DNA from: Mycolicibacter heraklionensis
Lineage (GTDB): Bacteria; Actinomycetota; Actinomycetes; Mycobacteriales; Mycobacteriaceae
Reading direction: 5' to 3'
NCBI RefSeq assembly: GCF_019645815.1
Contig: NZ_CP080997.1
Coordinates: 2,856,880-2,920,879, forward strand
Length of the DNA: 64,000 nucleotides
Numbering within the stretch: position 1 is the stretch's first letter; every line of letters starts with the position of its first letter. The notes beneath the pieces are model-generated. The model made no database searches, was not told the origin of the DNA, and saw only the letters and a list, made by a program, of their open reading frames with translations. A program made the translations under genes and the position numbers. Below, piece by piece: positions 10,283 to 19,297 of the stretch.

Positions 10283-10298
10283 CCGAACAACTGTTCGA
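10283..10298 (-). promoter_or_regulatory. LexA (SOS) box upstream of ruvCAB
   Basis: CCGAACAACTGTTCGA matches the mycobacterial SOS palindrome TCGAAC-N4-GTTCGA at all but the first base. It lies 18 bases upstream of the ruvC ATG and directly beside a possible minus-strand -10 hexamer TAGACT at 10300-10305, so LexA bound here would block transcription start. Mycobacterial ruvC is a known LexA target, so function is likely. Confidence 0.85.
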
Positions 10299-10341
10299 CA
10301 GTCTAGTGGGGTCCGGTGACACCAATGGGCTGCGACACGCC

Positions 10342-11706
10342 TCATGCCACGGCGATGCGGCCGCTGTCCGCGGCGGCCCGCAGCGCCTGGTAATCGCGTT
10401 CGTTCTGTTCGGCGTACGCCATGGCGAACCGGGTCAGTGCCCGGTCGGCGTTATCGCCCTTGCCGAGATAGGCCGCGATCGCGACCCGGTCGCCAGAACG
10501 GCTGTGCGCCCGGGCAAGTGCCTGCCCACACGCCTGCACGTAGGCGGTCAGCACCTTGGGCCTCATCGACTCGACGTCGGCGGACCCCTTCATGTCCCAC
10601 AGTTGACGCACGTAGTAGTCGCCATGGTGACCGTCGGGGCCGATGGCGTGCAGCCAGCCCAGCAGGATGTCGCTGGTGGCCTGCATCAGCCGCTGCCCGG
10701 CCACCACCCGCTCTCCCGCGTTCGGGTAGCGGCTGCGCTTGAGGTGGGGTTCCAGCACCGAGGGGCGGGCCTCCTTGACCTGCATGAGCAGCGGGTCTCC
10801 GCTGCCGCGGCCCTCGAGCAACACGATCCAGGTGCGGGTTCCGACGCTGCCCACGCCGACAACCTTGCGGCCCGTCTCGATGTAGCGGTACCGCCGCGCG
10901 AGCACCCGCCGATCGTCGGGAAGGCTGGATACGTAGTCCCGGAACAGCTTCCGCATGTATTTGTCGTAGAGCCGCGCCACGGCGTCACTCACCAAGTCAC
11001 CGGCCGGCACGATCAGGGGCGGATCGCTGATCAGGCGCCGGCGGCCGTCGTGCGATCGGGTGAGTTTGTCGACGGCCTGCTGTCGGCCGCGGGAAAGGGC
11101 ACCGACCGCGGTGCGCCGGATTTCCTTGGCGTAGACCGGTTGGACGGTGCCGAGCAGTACGGAGTCGATGACCGATTGCGCGTACCACACATCGAGCTCG
11201 CCGAGGCGGGCCAGTTCCCGCATCTGATTGCGGTAGGCCCCGGCGCACGCGGTCACGACCGATTCCTGCTTGGCGGGGCCGAATCCCCTGCTGCGGCAAA
11301 GGACGGCTGCACTGGCCACCAACCGTTTGACGTCCCACTCCCACGGTCCGGGCAGCGTCTCATCGAAATCGTTGAGGTCGAACATCAGCTGCCGCTCCGG
11401 GGAGGCGAACAACCCGAAGTTCGACAGGTGCGCGTCCCCGCACAGCTGTGCACGCAATCCGGTGTGCGGGCCGGTGGCGAGATCGGCGGCCATGATCACC
11501 GCCGAGCCCCGGAAGAACGCATACGGCGACGCCGCCATGCGGGCGTACCGGATGGGCACCAGCTCCGGCACGCGGGACCGGGATTGCGCCTCCAGCAGCG
11601 CTATCGGGTCGGCGCGTCGCGAGGACGGCTCGTATCCCCCGAGCGCGGATCGTGGAAGCACCGTCCGCCGGGATCTGCCGTACTCCCGCCGCTCCTTCGC
11701 CGACAC
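10342..11706 (-). CDS. DUF2252 family protein
   Basis: The 454-residue protein matches DUF2252, a family distantly resembling protein kinase-like/aminoglycoside phosphotransferase folds, with no settled function. Visible hallmarks are [21 protein letters not shown] and FDLNDFDET, the family's most conserved segments, whose Asp/His/Asn residues look like a kinase-type active site. The GTG at 11706 is the preferred start because upstream sequence falls into the end of the sulfotransferase gene; no strong ribosome-binding site is visible. It follows the sulfotransferase by 26 bases in the same direction. Substrate and role are unknown. Confidence 0.85.
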   Translation of the reverse strand: MSAKERREYGRSRRTVLPRSALGGYEPSSRRADPIALLEAQSRSRVPELVPIRYARMAASPYAFFRGSAVIMAADLATGPHTGLRAQLCGDAHLSNFGLFASPERQLMFDLNDFDETLPGPWEWDVKRLVASAAVLCRSRGFGPAKQESVVTACAGAYRNQMRELARLGELDVWYAQSVIDSVLLGTVQPVYAKEIRRTAVGALSRGRQQAVDKLTRSHDGRRRLISDPPLIVPAGDLVSDAVARLYDKYMRKLFRDYVSSLPDDRRVLARRYRYIETGRKVVGVGSVGTRTWIVLLEGRGSGDPLLMQVKEARPSVLEPHLKRSRYPNAGERVVAGQRLMQATSDILLGWLHAIGPDGHHGDYYVRQLWDMKGSADVESMRPKVLTAYVQACGQALARAHSRSGDRVAIAAYLGKGDNADRALTRFAMAYAEQNERDYQALRAAADSGRIAVA

Positions 11707-11732
11707 GGCGTCAGTGTAGGACCGTCGTTCGG

Positions 11733-12542
11733 CTACACCACCCGTAAACCCGCGGGCACGGCCGCCGGATCGCGCCAGAACGCGTCGCGGAGGAAGCGGT
11801 TGAACAGGTCCGGCGGCAAGATCGTCTCGCGCGGCCGGGCCTGGACCTCGCTGTGCACGGTGTGCAGCCCCGGGGTGCCGGCGCGTTCGTCGAAGTCGGT
11901 GACGTCGAAGTCGATGTCGTGGAAGTTGTGCTCGAACATCGGCTCGCCGATGAACTCGTAGACGGCGCGCATCGTGCGTTGCGGGTCGGTCGTCAGGGTC
12001 TCGTACTGCACCAGCAGTAGCCGGTCCCGCTGCGCCCCGTAACAGGCCTGCTTGAGCATGTCGTAGGGCGCCCCGACCAGCCCGTCCTGCGCCACCACGC
12101 CGTTGGCGCGGGTGTAAACGGTGCCGCCGGGATTGAAACCGAAGATCGACGACGGTGTGAAGACATTGCGCTGGATCAGCCGTTCGATGCTGTCGACGAC
12201 CCACTGCAGCTCGCGCACACAGGCGATCACCTTGGCGTCTGGGAACAGTCGCGAGATCGCCGTCATCCAGCCGCACCAGCCCCTGTTGGTATCGAAGATC
12301 ACTTCGGCGTCGCAATCGGCGTAGAAGCTGTCGAACAGCCCGTGCAGGATCCGCTCCCGCTTCGCGTCGTCGATGAACACCGAGAATTCGTTGCGGGCGC
12401 TCATCTCGCCGAGCAGTGCGCCGAACAGCCCGGCCAGCGGGCCCGACATCCCGGCCTCAAACCTCGGATTCTGCCGCAGCAACGCGGCCAGCAGGGTCGA
12501 ACCCGAGCGCGGCAGCCCCGAGATGAAATGAATGGCGGGCAC
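11733..12542 (-). CDS. Sulfotransferase family protein
   Basis: A 269-residue PAPS-dependent sulfotransferase-fold protein. The N-terminal FISGLPRSGSTLLAALL is the 5'-phosphosulfate-binding P-loop; the 3'-phosphate-binding region is likely around VIACVRELQWVVDSI. The length suits a single-domain bacterial enzyme, and no signal peptide is present, so it is cytosolic. The acceptor could be a lipid, sugar or protein and cannot be inferred. It lies just left of yebC copy 1 (13-base gap) and just outside the sulfatase-bearing island. Confidence 0.85.
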   Translation of the reverse strand: MPAIHFISGLPRSGSTLLAALLRQNPRFEAGMSGPLAGLFGALLGEMSARNEFSVFIDDAKRERILHGLFDSFYADCDAEVIFDTNRGWCGWMTAISRLFPDAKVIACVRELQWVVDSIERLIQRNVFTPSSIFGFNPGGTVYTRANGVVAQDGLVGAPYDMLKQACYGAQRDRLLLVQYETLTTDPQRTMRAVYEFIGEPMFEHNFHDIDFDVTDFDERAGTPGLHTVHSEVQARPRETILPPDLFNRFLRDAFWRDPAAVPAGLRVV

Positions 12543-12555
12543 CGGTGTGGCCTAC

Positions 12556-13311
12556 TTATTCGGTTTCGAGAGCGGCGAGCACTTCGTCGGACAAATCGAC
12601 GTTGGTCCACACGTTCTGCACGTCGTCACTGTCCTCAAGCGCCTCGACCAACTTGAACACCTTGCGGGCCCCCTCCACATCGACCGGGACGCTGACCGAC
12701 GGCTGAAAGCTCGCCTCGGCAGAGTCATAGTCGATCCCCGCCTCCACCAGCGCACTGCGCACCGCCACCAGATCCCCCGGCTCGGAGATCACCTCGAAGC
12801 TCTCCCCCAAATCGTTCACATCCTCAGCACCGGCATCCAACACCGCCGCCAACACGTCATCCTCGGTCAACCCATTCTTGTCCAGGGTCACCGTGCCCTT
12901 ACGGCTGAACAAATAGGCGACCGAACCCGGGTCGGCCATCTGACCGCCATTACGCGTCATCGCCACCCGCACCTCACTGGCGGCACGATTACGGTTATCG
13001 GTCAAACACTCAATCAACACCGCCACCCCATTAGGCCCGTAACCCTCATAGGTGATGGTCTGATAATCAGCCCCACCGGCTTCCTCACCCGCACCACGCT
13101 TCCGCGCCCGCTCAATATTGTCATTGGGCACCGAACTCTTCTTCGCCTTCTGAATGGCGTCATACAACGTCGGATTCCCCGACGGATCCCCACCACCAAC
13201 CCGCGCCGCAACCTCAATATTCTTGATCAACCGCGCAAAATTCTTCCCACGACGAGCATCAATCACAGCCTTCTTATGCTTCGTGGTAGCCCACTTGGAA
13301 TGGCCACTCAT
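12556..13311 (-). CDS. yebC: YebC/TACO1-family translation or transcription regulator, copy 1
   Basis: The 251-residue protein begins [15 protein letters not shown], the family hallmark, and retains the [14 protein letters not shown] and [11 protein letters not shown] segments. YebC proteins act on ribosomes translating difficult sequences or as DNA-binding regulators. The start at 13311 is set by the conserved N-terminus. A second gene at 36515-37270 encodes what appears to be an identical protein, with about 27 synonymous nucleotide differences by eye. In M. tuberculosis there is a single yebC (Rv2603c) next to pdxT. Here the two copies bracket the ESX island; homology between them continues about 50 bases upstream of the start codons. 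Confidence 0.95.
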   Translation of the reverse strand: MSGHSKWATTKHKKAVIDARRGKNFARLIKNIEVAARVGGGDPSGNPTLYDAIQKAKKSSVPNDNIERARKRGAGEEAGGADYQTITYEGYGPNGVAVLIECLTDNRNRAASEVRVAMTRNGGQMADPGSVAYLFSRKGTVTLDKNGLTEDDVLAAVLDAGAEDVNDLGESFEVISEPGDLVAVRSALVEAGIDYDSAEASFQPSVSVPVDVEGARKVFKLVEALEDSDDVQNVWTNVDLSDEVLAALETE

Positions 13312-13363
13312 AACCCGCCCCACCTCACTGTTCCTGATCAAAAGTTCGCCCGGTGAGTCTACG
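12556..13363 (-). repeat. Left copy of ~0.8-kb direct repeat (yebC plus leader)
   Basis: This stretch is about 96% identical to 36515-37319 and in the same orientation. The coding part differs only at synonymous positions; the shared leader ends around GAGTCTACG. The pair flanks about 23 kb of inserted DNA. Confidence 0.9.
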
Positions 13364-14019
13364 CGCGCGGTCCGGCAGCAACTGCACACAACGTCGCAGC
13401 GCAGATCTCGGCCCGGCTTCGGTGGCACGACTAGGCGGTTCGGCTACTGATTCCGCTCAAAAGGATTCCAGCCTGTTCACGATGCCAACCGGGTGTAGCC
13501 AGCCGACGGCCGTGGCCATCGGGACGGAAGAGGCCGGGGCCGCGGACATCGTCATTCTGGAGCCGCCGCTCCGAGCCGGCGAGCCAACGCAATGCGGTTA
13601 CCGCAGCGCGCCCGTGCGGGGCCGCTGTGCGGTGGCCATCTCCCGCCTGACCTGCCTAAGCGCTGGTATTGCTTTGGCGCACTGAGGAATACACTGCATC
13701 CGAAGCTGGTGGCCGCGATGTGAGGCGCAGTCTCAGCGGCGATCATGGGACGCGGGGTGCGATGACGCGCAGACCGTCGGCGATCGGGACGTCGCAAGTA
13801 AACCGAAGCGTCCCGCAGCTGCCCCGAAGGTGCGGGGAAAGCCCTGGATCCATTTGCTCAGCGCGTCGCGTCGTCGTTGCATCCAGCCCTTCCGGCGCCT
13901 CGTTCTGCGGTCCCGAGTTCGGCCGGTTGCGGCAAGCTGGGCAATCACTGCATCATCGCGCCGACGCCGAGGACCGCTTGACCGTCATGGCGGCTGCGCA
14001 CGAACATCGCGGAGCGCCC
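13364..14019 (+). other. Non-coding or unrecognised stretch at left edge of the island
   Basis: About 650 bases between the yebC copy 1 leader and the BASS transporter gene. The frame of the transporter stays open back to 13669, but that extension is Arg/Ser/Pro-rich with no family resemblance, so I treat it as non-coding. I see no integrase, transposase, inverted repeat or tRNA fragment here. Confidence 0.5.
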
Positions 14020-14973
14020 ATGGATAACCGGTTTTTCCCATTGGTCGTCGTGACGGCCATGCTCGCCCTGGGAATGACCCTCACCGTCGCCGACTTCCGG
14101 CGGGCCGCCGCACTGAGGCGCCCGCTCGCGGTCGCCTTGATCTGCCAGGCGATTGTGCTGCCGTCGTTCTGCCTGCTGATCGCCGAAGCATTCAACCTCC
14201 CGCCGAAGCTCGCGGTGGGGCTGATGCTGATATCCGCCGTACCCGGCGGCCTGTTGGCCAACGTCTTCAGCCACTTGGTCAATGGCGACCTTGCACTCAA
14301 TCTCACGCTCACCGCGATCAACGCCGTCATCTCGATCGCCTCCCTACCGGCGATCCTGGCGTTTTCAATCACCTGGTTCACCGGGGAGGGCAGGAGTATC
14401 CCCCTTCAGCTGGACAAGTTCGTCGCAGTGGTCGGACTGGTGATCGTCCCCACCGCAGTCGGTGTCGCGATTCGCGAACGCTTCCCCGACCTGGCCCGTC
14501 GCTTGAAGCGGCCGGTCCGCGTCGCCGCCGCCACGCTGCTGGTAGCCGTCTCTGTGGCGGCGATCGCTGGTGGTCGAACGACACTGCTGACCAACCTGGG
14601 CGCCCTCACCGGCGCCGTGGTGTCGTTCGCCACCGTCAGCCTGACTGTTGGTTATCTCGTGCCGCGGTGGATGAAACTCGCCCCGCGGCAGGCTATCGCC
14701 ATCAGTCTCGAAATCGGGATGCACAACGCGATGGTGGCCACCGCGATAGCGCTGAGCCCGCAGCTCCTCGACAGCGCAGAAATCGGTACGGTGCCGGCGC
14801 TGTACGGCGTCATAGCGCCGGTTATCGCTCTGCTGCTTGTCGCCACGGTGCGCGGCCTCGATCCCGCCTACCGTAAGGTGCCCCAATCCGGCGCCGTCGA
14901 CGCAACGGGCCAGGCGCTGTCGCCGAAGCCCGGTGACGATGCGCGGCCGGCGTCCGAAGCGGTAGCCGGCTAG
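14020..14973 (+). CDS. BASS-family (bile acid:sodium symporter type) transporter
   Basis: The 317-residue membrane protein has about nine or ten hydrophobic helices and the family pattern: a conserved SAVPGGLLANVFSHL helix break and the late EIGMHNAMVATAIAL motif typical of BASS symporters. The ATG at 14020 is chosen because it starts just before the first helix and is preceded by CGGAG; ATG 13987 would add 11 residues. The hydrophilic C-terminus is cytosolic. It is followed by the operator and sulfatase gene in the same direction. Eukaryotic relatives carry bile acids or sulfated steroids, and the adjacent sulfatase makes a sulfated organic anion a reasonable guess; bacterial members also carry other organic anions. 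Confidence 0.85.
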   Translation: MDNRFFPLVVVTAMLALGMTLTVADFRRAAALRRPLAVALICQAIVLPSFCLLIAEAFNLPPKLAVGLMLISAVPGGLLANVFSHLVNGDLALNLTLTAINAVISIASLPAILAFSITWFTGEGRSIPLQLDKFVAVVGLVIVPTAVGVAIRERFPDLARRLKRPVRVAAATLLVAVSVAAIAGGRTTLLTNLGALTGAVVSFATVSLTVGYLVPRWMKLAPRQAIAISLEIGMHNAMVATAIALSPQLLDSAEIGTVPALYGVIAPVIALLLVATVRGLDPAYRKVPQSGAVDATGQALSPKPGDDARPASEAVAG

Positions 14974-15067
14974 AACGCTCCGGCAGCGCCGCGAACGGCG
15001 TTTGGTCCAGCGAATTTCCCACTGCACCTTGCGATCCGCGGTAGCACTCAATAATGTTCTCGACAAA

Positions 15068-15085
15068 AGTAGTCACTTGACTACT
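15068..15085 (+). promoter_or_regulatory. Perfect inverted repeat, probable TetR operator of the sulfatase gene
   Basis: AGTAGTC-ACTT-GACTACT has seven-base perfect arms. It sits 29 bases upstream of the sulfatase ATG. The core TAGTC-N4-GACTA recurs in the promoter palindrome of the TetR gene at 35881, so the same repressor probably binds both. The position overlapping the leader suits repression. Confidence 0.7.
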
Positions 15086-15114
15086 GGCAGGTCAAAGTGA
15101 AAGGCGACACCGAG

Positions 15115-17340
15115 ATGAGTCAGGCCCAGCGCCCACCACAGGATGCACCCAATGTCGTGGTGATCCTGCTCGACGACCTCGGATTCGCTCAATTCGGCTG
15201 CTACGGTTCGGATATCGCGACGCCGGCGATCGACCGCCTGGCTGCCGGCGGCCTGCGATACAACCGGTTTCATGTGACCGCCCTGTGCTCGCCGACTCGG
15301 GCGGCGCTGCTGACCGGCCGTAACCACCACGCAGTCGGAATGGGGTTCCTCGCCGATCTGCCCACCACGCATCCGGGCTACACCGCGCACATTCCCCGCT
15401 CGGCAGCAACGCTGCCACGCATCCTGCGCGACGCGGGCTGGAGCACTCTGGCCACCGGCAAATGGCATCTGGTGCCGCGCGGTGAACGTGGCGGGGCGGG
15501 ACCTTACGACCAATGGCCGCTGGGATTGGGATTCGAACGCTATTACGGCTTTCTGCGGGGCGACGCCAATCAATGGGCGCCGGAACTGGTTCGCGACAAT
15601 TCGTTCGTCGAGCCACCCGCCCGGCCCGATGAGGGATACCACCTGACCGAAGACCTCGCCGACGAAGCGATCCGGATGGTGCTCAGCCAACAGGCCAGCG
15701 CCCCGGGCAAGCCGTTCTTCCTCTACTTCACCCCGGGTGCCATGCACTCACCTCACCACGTGGAGCGGTCGTGGGCCGACGCCTACGCCGGCAGGTTCGA
15801 CGTCGGGTGGGACCGCTGGCGAGACCAACTGTTCGCTCGTCAAGTGGAGTCCGGCGTCATCCCGGCCACGACCGCCTTGACCCCCCGACCGCCTTGGGTG
15901 CCTGCCTGGGATGACCTCAGCGCGGACGAACGACGGCTGTATGCCCGAATGCACGAGGTTTACGCCGGCTTCCTCAGCCACACCGACGCGCAGATCGGCC
16001 GGGTGGTTGATGCCCTCGAACGCCTTGGGGTACTTGACAACACGCTGATCCTGTTGATGTCCGACAACGGCGCCAGCGCCGAGGGCGGCGTATCCGGAAC
16101 CGTCAACGAGCATCGGTTCACCCATCGGGTGCGCGACGACCTCGCCGAGAACCTCGCGCAGCTCGATGACTGGGGCGGACCACTGACCTACCCGCACTAC
16201 GCATGGGGATGGGCGTGGGCCGGTAATACGCCCTTTCGGCTGTGGAAGCGCTACACCTGGCTCGGCGGTACCCGAGTGCCGTTCATCGCGCACTGGCCCA
16301 AGAAGATTCGTGAGGGTGGTGGCGTCCGTGGACAGTTCGCCCATGCGATCGACGTCCTTCCGACCGTGCTCGAGGCGTGCGGGGTGACCGTCCCGGAGTC
16401 CGTCGACGGGATTGCACAACAGCCCGTTCAGGGCGCCAGCCTGCTGCCGTCGTTCACCGATCCCGCTGCACCCAACCCGCGTTCGGTGCAGTACTTCGAA
16501 ATGATGGGTTCGCGGGCGATCTTCGCCGACGGCTGGAAAGCCACCACCGACCACGTTCCGGTCGGCGTCATGGATGAAGACTTGCTGCTCACCGGAAGCC
16601 GTGACTTCGACACCGATCGGTGGTCGCTGTTCCGCCTCGACGACGACTTCTCGGAGTCTCACGATCTCGCAGACCACCATCCCGACGTCGTCGAGCAGCT
16701 CAAGGAACAGTGGTCGAACGAAGCTGCGGTGAACAACGTTTTACCGCTGCTTGACTCGCTGATCGGGCGGCTGGCCGCCGCAGCACAGCCGCCATATCCG
16801 ATCGGCCTCAAGACCACGCTGTACCCGCAAGCCGGTCCAGTGCTCGACGAGGCACTGCCCATGCTGGCCGGCGGAGGACACATCCTGGCCGATGTCGATG
16901 TTCCGCAAGATATTCCGAGCGGGGTGTTGTTCGCCATCGGCGATCGCAACGGAGGCCTGGCCGGCTACGTCATCGACGGCCGGCTCCAGGTCGCCGTCGC
17001 ATTGCCCAGCGGAACCGTGAAGCTTCAATCGGACCGGCCACTGCCGCCGGGGCGCCACCTCGTCGGTTGCGTACTGCGCCTGGTGTCCGGCGGCGCCGCG
17101 ATCGACGCCGTCGTGGACGGCGCCGTTGTCGCGACCGCGGCGACCGACCATGCGCTTCCGTTCATCTGGCAGCACGGGGGCACACACCTCACCCTCGGCT
17201 ACGACCGCGGCCTGCCGGTAGCCGATGACTATCAGCCGCCGTTCGCCTGGAACGGCTCTCTGCATGCAGTCCACGTGCAGGCTGGGCAAGCCGAACTCGA
17301 CCAGATCGACGCGCTGCGCGTCGCCCTGCAGTCCGATTAG
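15115..17340 (+). CDS. Formylglycine-dependent (type I) arylsulfatase
   Basis: A 741-residue alkaline-phosphatase-superfamily sulfatase that hydrolyses sulfate esters. The N-terminus VVVILLDDLGFAQFGCYGS supplies the paired metal-binding aspartates. The maturation motif CSPTRAALLTGR places the formylglycine precursor at Cys58, and LATGKWHL gives the conserved Lys/His. A second metal site appears as LLMSDNGASAEGG. The C-terminal ~200 residues are a beta-rich extension, as in large mycobacterial AtsA-type enzymes. ATG 15115 (after AAAGG) is preferred; GTG 15097 would add six residues. No signal peptide is seen, so it may be cytosolic, requiring uptake of the ester, perhaps by the upstream BASS transporter. 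Its TAG overlaps the convergent LpqN-like stop. Confidence 0.92.
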   Translation: MSQAQRPPQDAPNVVVILLDDLGFAQFGCYGSDIATPAIDRLAAGGLRYNRFHVTALCSPTRAALLTGRNHHAVGMGFLADLPTTHPGYTAHIPRSAATLPRILRDAGWSTLATGKWHLVPRGERGGAGPYDQWPLGLGFERYYGFLRGDANQWAPELVRDNSFVEPPARPDEGYHLTEDLADEAIRMVLSQQASAPGKPFFLYFTPGAMHSPHHVERSWADAYAGRFDVGWDRWRDQLFARQVESGVIPATTALTPRPPWVPAWDDLSADERRLYARMHEVYAGFLSHTDAQIGRVVDALERLGVLDNTLILLMSDNGASAEGGVSGTVNEHRFTHRVRDDLAENLAQLDDWGGPLTYPHYAWGWAWAGNTPFRLWKRYTWLGGTRVPFIAHWPKKIREGGGVRGQFAHAIDVLPTVLEACGVTVPESVDGIAQQPVQGASLLPSFTDPAAPNPRSVQYFEMMGSRAIFADGWKATTDHVPVGVMDEDLLLTGSRDFDTDRWSLFRLDDDFSESHDLADHHPDVVEQLKEQWSNEAAVNNVLPLLDSLIGRLAAAAQPPYPIGLKTTLYPQAGPVLDEALPMLAGGGHILADVDVPQDIPSGVLFAIGDRNGGLAGYVIDGRLQVAVALPSGTVKLQSDRPLPPGRHLVGCVLRLVSGGAAIDAVVDGAVVATAATDHALPFIWQHGGTHLTLGYDRGLPVADDYQPPFAWNGSLHAVHVQAGQAELDQIDALRVALQSD

Positions 17341-18089
17341 TCGCCGGCGAAGGCGAACTGGAAGCCAGTGAGTATCGCGTACTTTTCACTCACGTAGGCC
17401 GGATGATCTGGACCGAAAGCCTGAACGGTGACTACGGCCGCCCAGAGCTTGTCGTCGCTGTCCCGACCCGCAACGATCAGGCAGGTAGCCTCGTGATTGG
17501 CCAGCCCCATGTCGTAGGTCAGCGTCACGGCGGGGTAGCCGCAAACAGTGCTGGGGATGCGGTCAAGAAGAACGCCGATCTTGGATAACCCCTCGATTTC
17601 CCAATCGAGTGCTTCTTGTGGAGTTCCGGCTGTCCCGGTGAGGTTCTCCAGTGTCACAACGGCGTTCGGCTGGTAGCGGTTGGCCTCACTTCCCGGACCT
17701 TGCATCACCGCCCGAACTGCCGGCGGTCTCTGTGCGGGGTCCAAGTGCCAGCCGGGCGGTTGGGGCAGCGCCAGCCTGGGCTCGTCGGCAGTGCGGTGAT
17801 CGAGGCTGGCGAGCGGCACCGTGCTGGGGCTGCATCTGCTCGACAACGAGCTGTCAGACACGCCACTCTTTGGTGGATGAAGTGACTCGGGCTCATGGCC
17901 GCGGCGACTCACAATCAGCGCAGCGGCGACCAGCGCAGCGGCGATCAGGGCAATGACCATAACGAGGGCGGCGGCACCAATGGCCACTGGGAGCCACGGT
18001 CGTGCAGGCTGGGTGGCAGCGTCACTTACCGGCTGCTCTGGCGGTTCCTCGGAGGATGGCCCTTGGCTGCCGGCTGTTTGGCTGTCCAT
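17337..18089 (-). CDS. Membrane-anchored LpqN/LpqT-like protein downstream of eccE
   Basis: The 250-residue protein has a Pro/Glu-rich cytosolic tail, one membrane helix (about residues 35-62, Ala/Ile/Val-rich) and an extracytoplasmic domain. That domain resembles the mycobacterial LpqN family: PNAVVTLENLTGTAGTPQEAL, then CGYPAVTLTYDM, then a closing FQFAFAGD. LpqN proteins are lipoproteins; here a membrane helix replaces the lipobox. ATG 18089 is chosen because the extension to 18233 lacks similarity. It ends the island's minus-strand gene series, 209 bases after eccE, and its TAA overlaps the sulfatase stop. The homology is recognised by pattern only; a role in ESX secretion is unproven. 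Confidence 0.65.
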   Translation of the reverse strand: MDSQTAGSQGPSSEEPPEQPVSDAATQPARPWLPVAIGAAALVMVIALIAAALVAAALIVSRRGHEPESLHPPKSGVSDSSLSSRCSPSTVPLASLDHRTADEPRLALPQPPGWHLDPAQRPPAVRAVMQGPGSEANRYQPNAVVTLENLTGTAGTPQEALDWEIEGLSKIGVLLDRIPSTVCGYPAVTLTYDMGLANHEATCLIVAGRDSDDKLWAAVVTVQAFGPDHPAYVSEKYAILTGFQFAFAGD

Positions 18090-18298
18090 CGGCAAAGAAT
18101 AGCCACCCCCGTTTGCCGCCAGGCCAGGGCCGACCGACTCGGTGGCCGCTCGGCGGTATCGCTCGATGGCCCGCTCAGGTGAGGAATCAGCCGTAGCCAA
18201 TAGTGCACCTTCGCGGCAATTCGGCCTCGGCATTCGGGTTGAATCGGCAGAGTCACCAATGCATTCGACGGCCAGCCGCGGTCAAGGCCAGCTGCTGT

Positions 18299-19297
18299 TC
18301 AGCCCACAGCGGCATCAGTCGGCGACCGCCGCGCGGTGCTGCTGGGCCACCGGAGCCGAGTCAGCCAGTCGCGGGCCACGACGGCATGGCCGTCCAGGCG
18401 ATGGACCGACGACGGATTCAGCGCCGCCAGCGATGCCCGCTGGTTTCCCGGTTGCGGGCTGAGCCCGGGCAGCGGTCCACCACCGCCGGGTTGGGCGCCG
18501 GTGCGGAATGCGGCAGCGAAGGCCAGTGTCTGATCGTCGCCGATGCCGGCGATCTCCAGGGCCGTCCATGTTTCAGGCGCCGGGTAAGACCAGACCTTCG
18601 CGAGCAGCTCCGGCACGTCTTGGCGGGGCGCAGCCCGGTATGCGGCTAGGTGATCCCCGTCCTCCTGGACAACGCTGTGCCAGGTCTCGCGGGAGCCTGC
18701 GGTGTCCAGCTCTGGGATGTCGTCGGGCTCGACCACGTTGGCCGCCCAGCCGGATTCGCGGAGGTGATCGGCGAGGCGCCGTGCCACCACCACAGCGGTC
18801 TGGTGCAGGGGAATGCCCGGGGAACGTGCCTGCAGCGCCGCGAGATTGTCGACAGCGGCGAACGTCAGGCCGATCCACGTGGTCCGCTCGCGCGCACCGG
18901 CATGATCACCGACGTCTCGGCTGGTGACCCGGATCGCGTCGGCCCGCAGGCCGTAACGGTCCAGATAGCGAGCGATCAGCGGCAGCGGAAGCGAGTCGGT
19001 GTCTTCCTGCGGCGCTGCGACCCTCAGCAGCACGGTGACCCGCGGGTCGGTGACGGTTCTGCCTGCTCGGCGTTCCCCTTGTTTGGGGCGGTTGATCGAT
19101 GCGCGGCGTCGCAGAATCGTGGGCAGCGGCAAACCGCGCCACTGCGCCAACAACGCGACCGCGACGGCGATTCCGATGCCCAGCACCCAGCGCTCGCGCG
19201 CCGACTGCCAGGGATAGGCCGTGGTTGCGGCCGCAGTGGCCAACAGCACCAGGGTGATTCGCCCCGTACCGGGCAGCGGTGATCGGTGGGTGCTCAC
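18299..19297 (-). CDS. eccE3: ESX-3-type secretion component EccE
   Basis: EccE is a peripheral membrane subunit of the type VII secretion complex. The 332-residue protein begins with two membrane helices containing TGRITLVLLATAAATTAYPW, which closely matches M. tuberculosis EccE3 and is the clearest marker of ESX-3 type. The cytosolic domain carries LPLTLIARYLDRYG-like sequence (LPLPLIARYLDRYGLRADAI). The GTG start at 19297 overlaps the mycP stop. It is the last core gene of the locus, as in canonical ESX-3. Confidence 0.93.
   Translation of the reverse strand: MSTHRSPLPGTGRITLVLLATAAATTAYPWQSARERWVLGIGIAVAVALLAQWRGLPLPTILRRRASINRPKQGERRAGRTVTDPRVTVLLRVAAPQEDTDSLPLPLIARYLDRYGLRADAIRVTSRDVGDHAGARERTTWIGLTFAAVDNLAALQARSPGIPLHQTAVVVARRLADHLRESGWAANVVEPDDIPELDTAGSRETWHSVVQEDGDHLAAYRAAPRQDVPELLAKVWSYPAPETWTALEIAGIGDDQTLAFAAAFRTGAQPGGGGPLPGLSPQPGNQRASLAALNPSSVHRLDGHAVVARDWLTRLRWPSSTARRSPTDAAVG

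Noticed and set aside
13669..14019. N-terminal extension of the BASS transporter
   Set aside because: The frame is open but the sequence is Arg/Ser-rich with no helix or family similarity; ATG 14020 gives the normal start.
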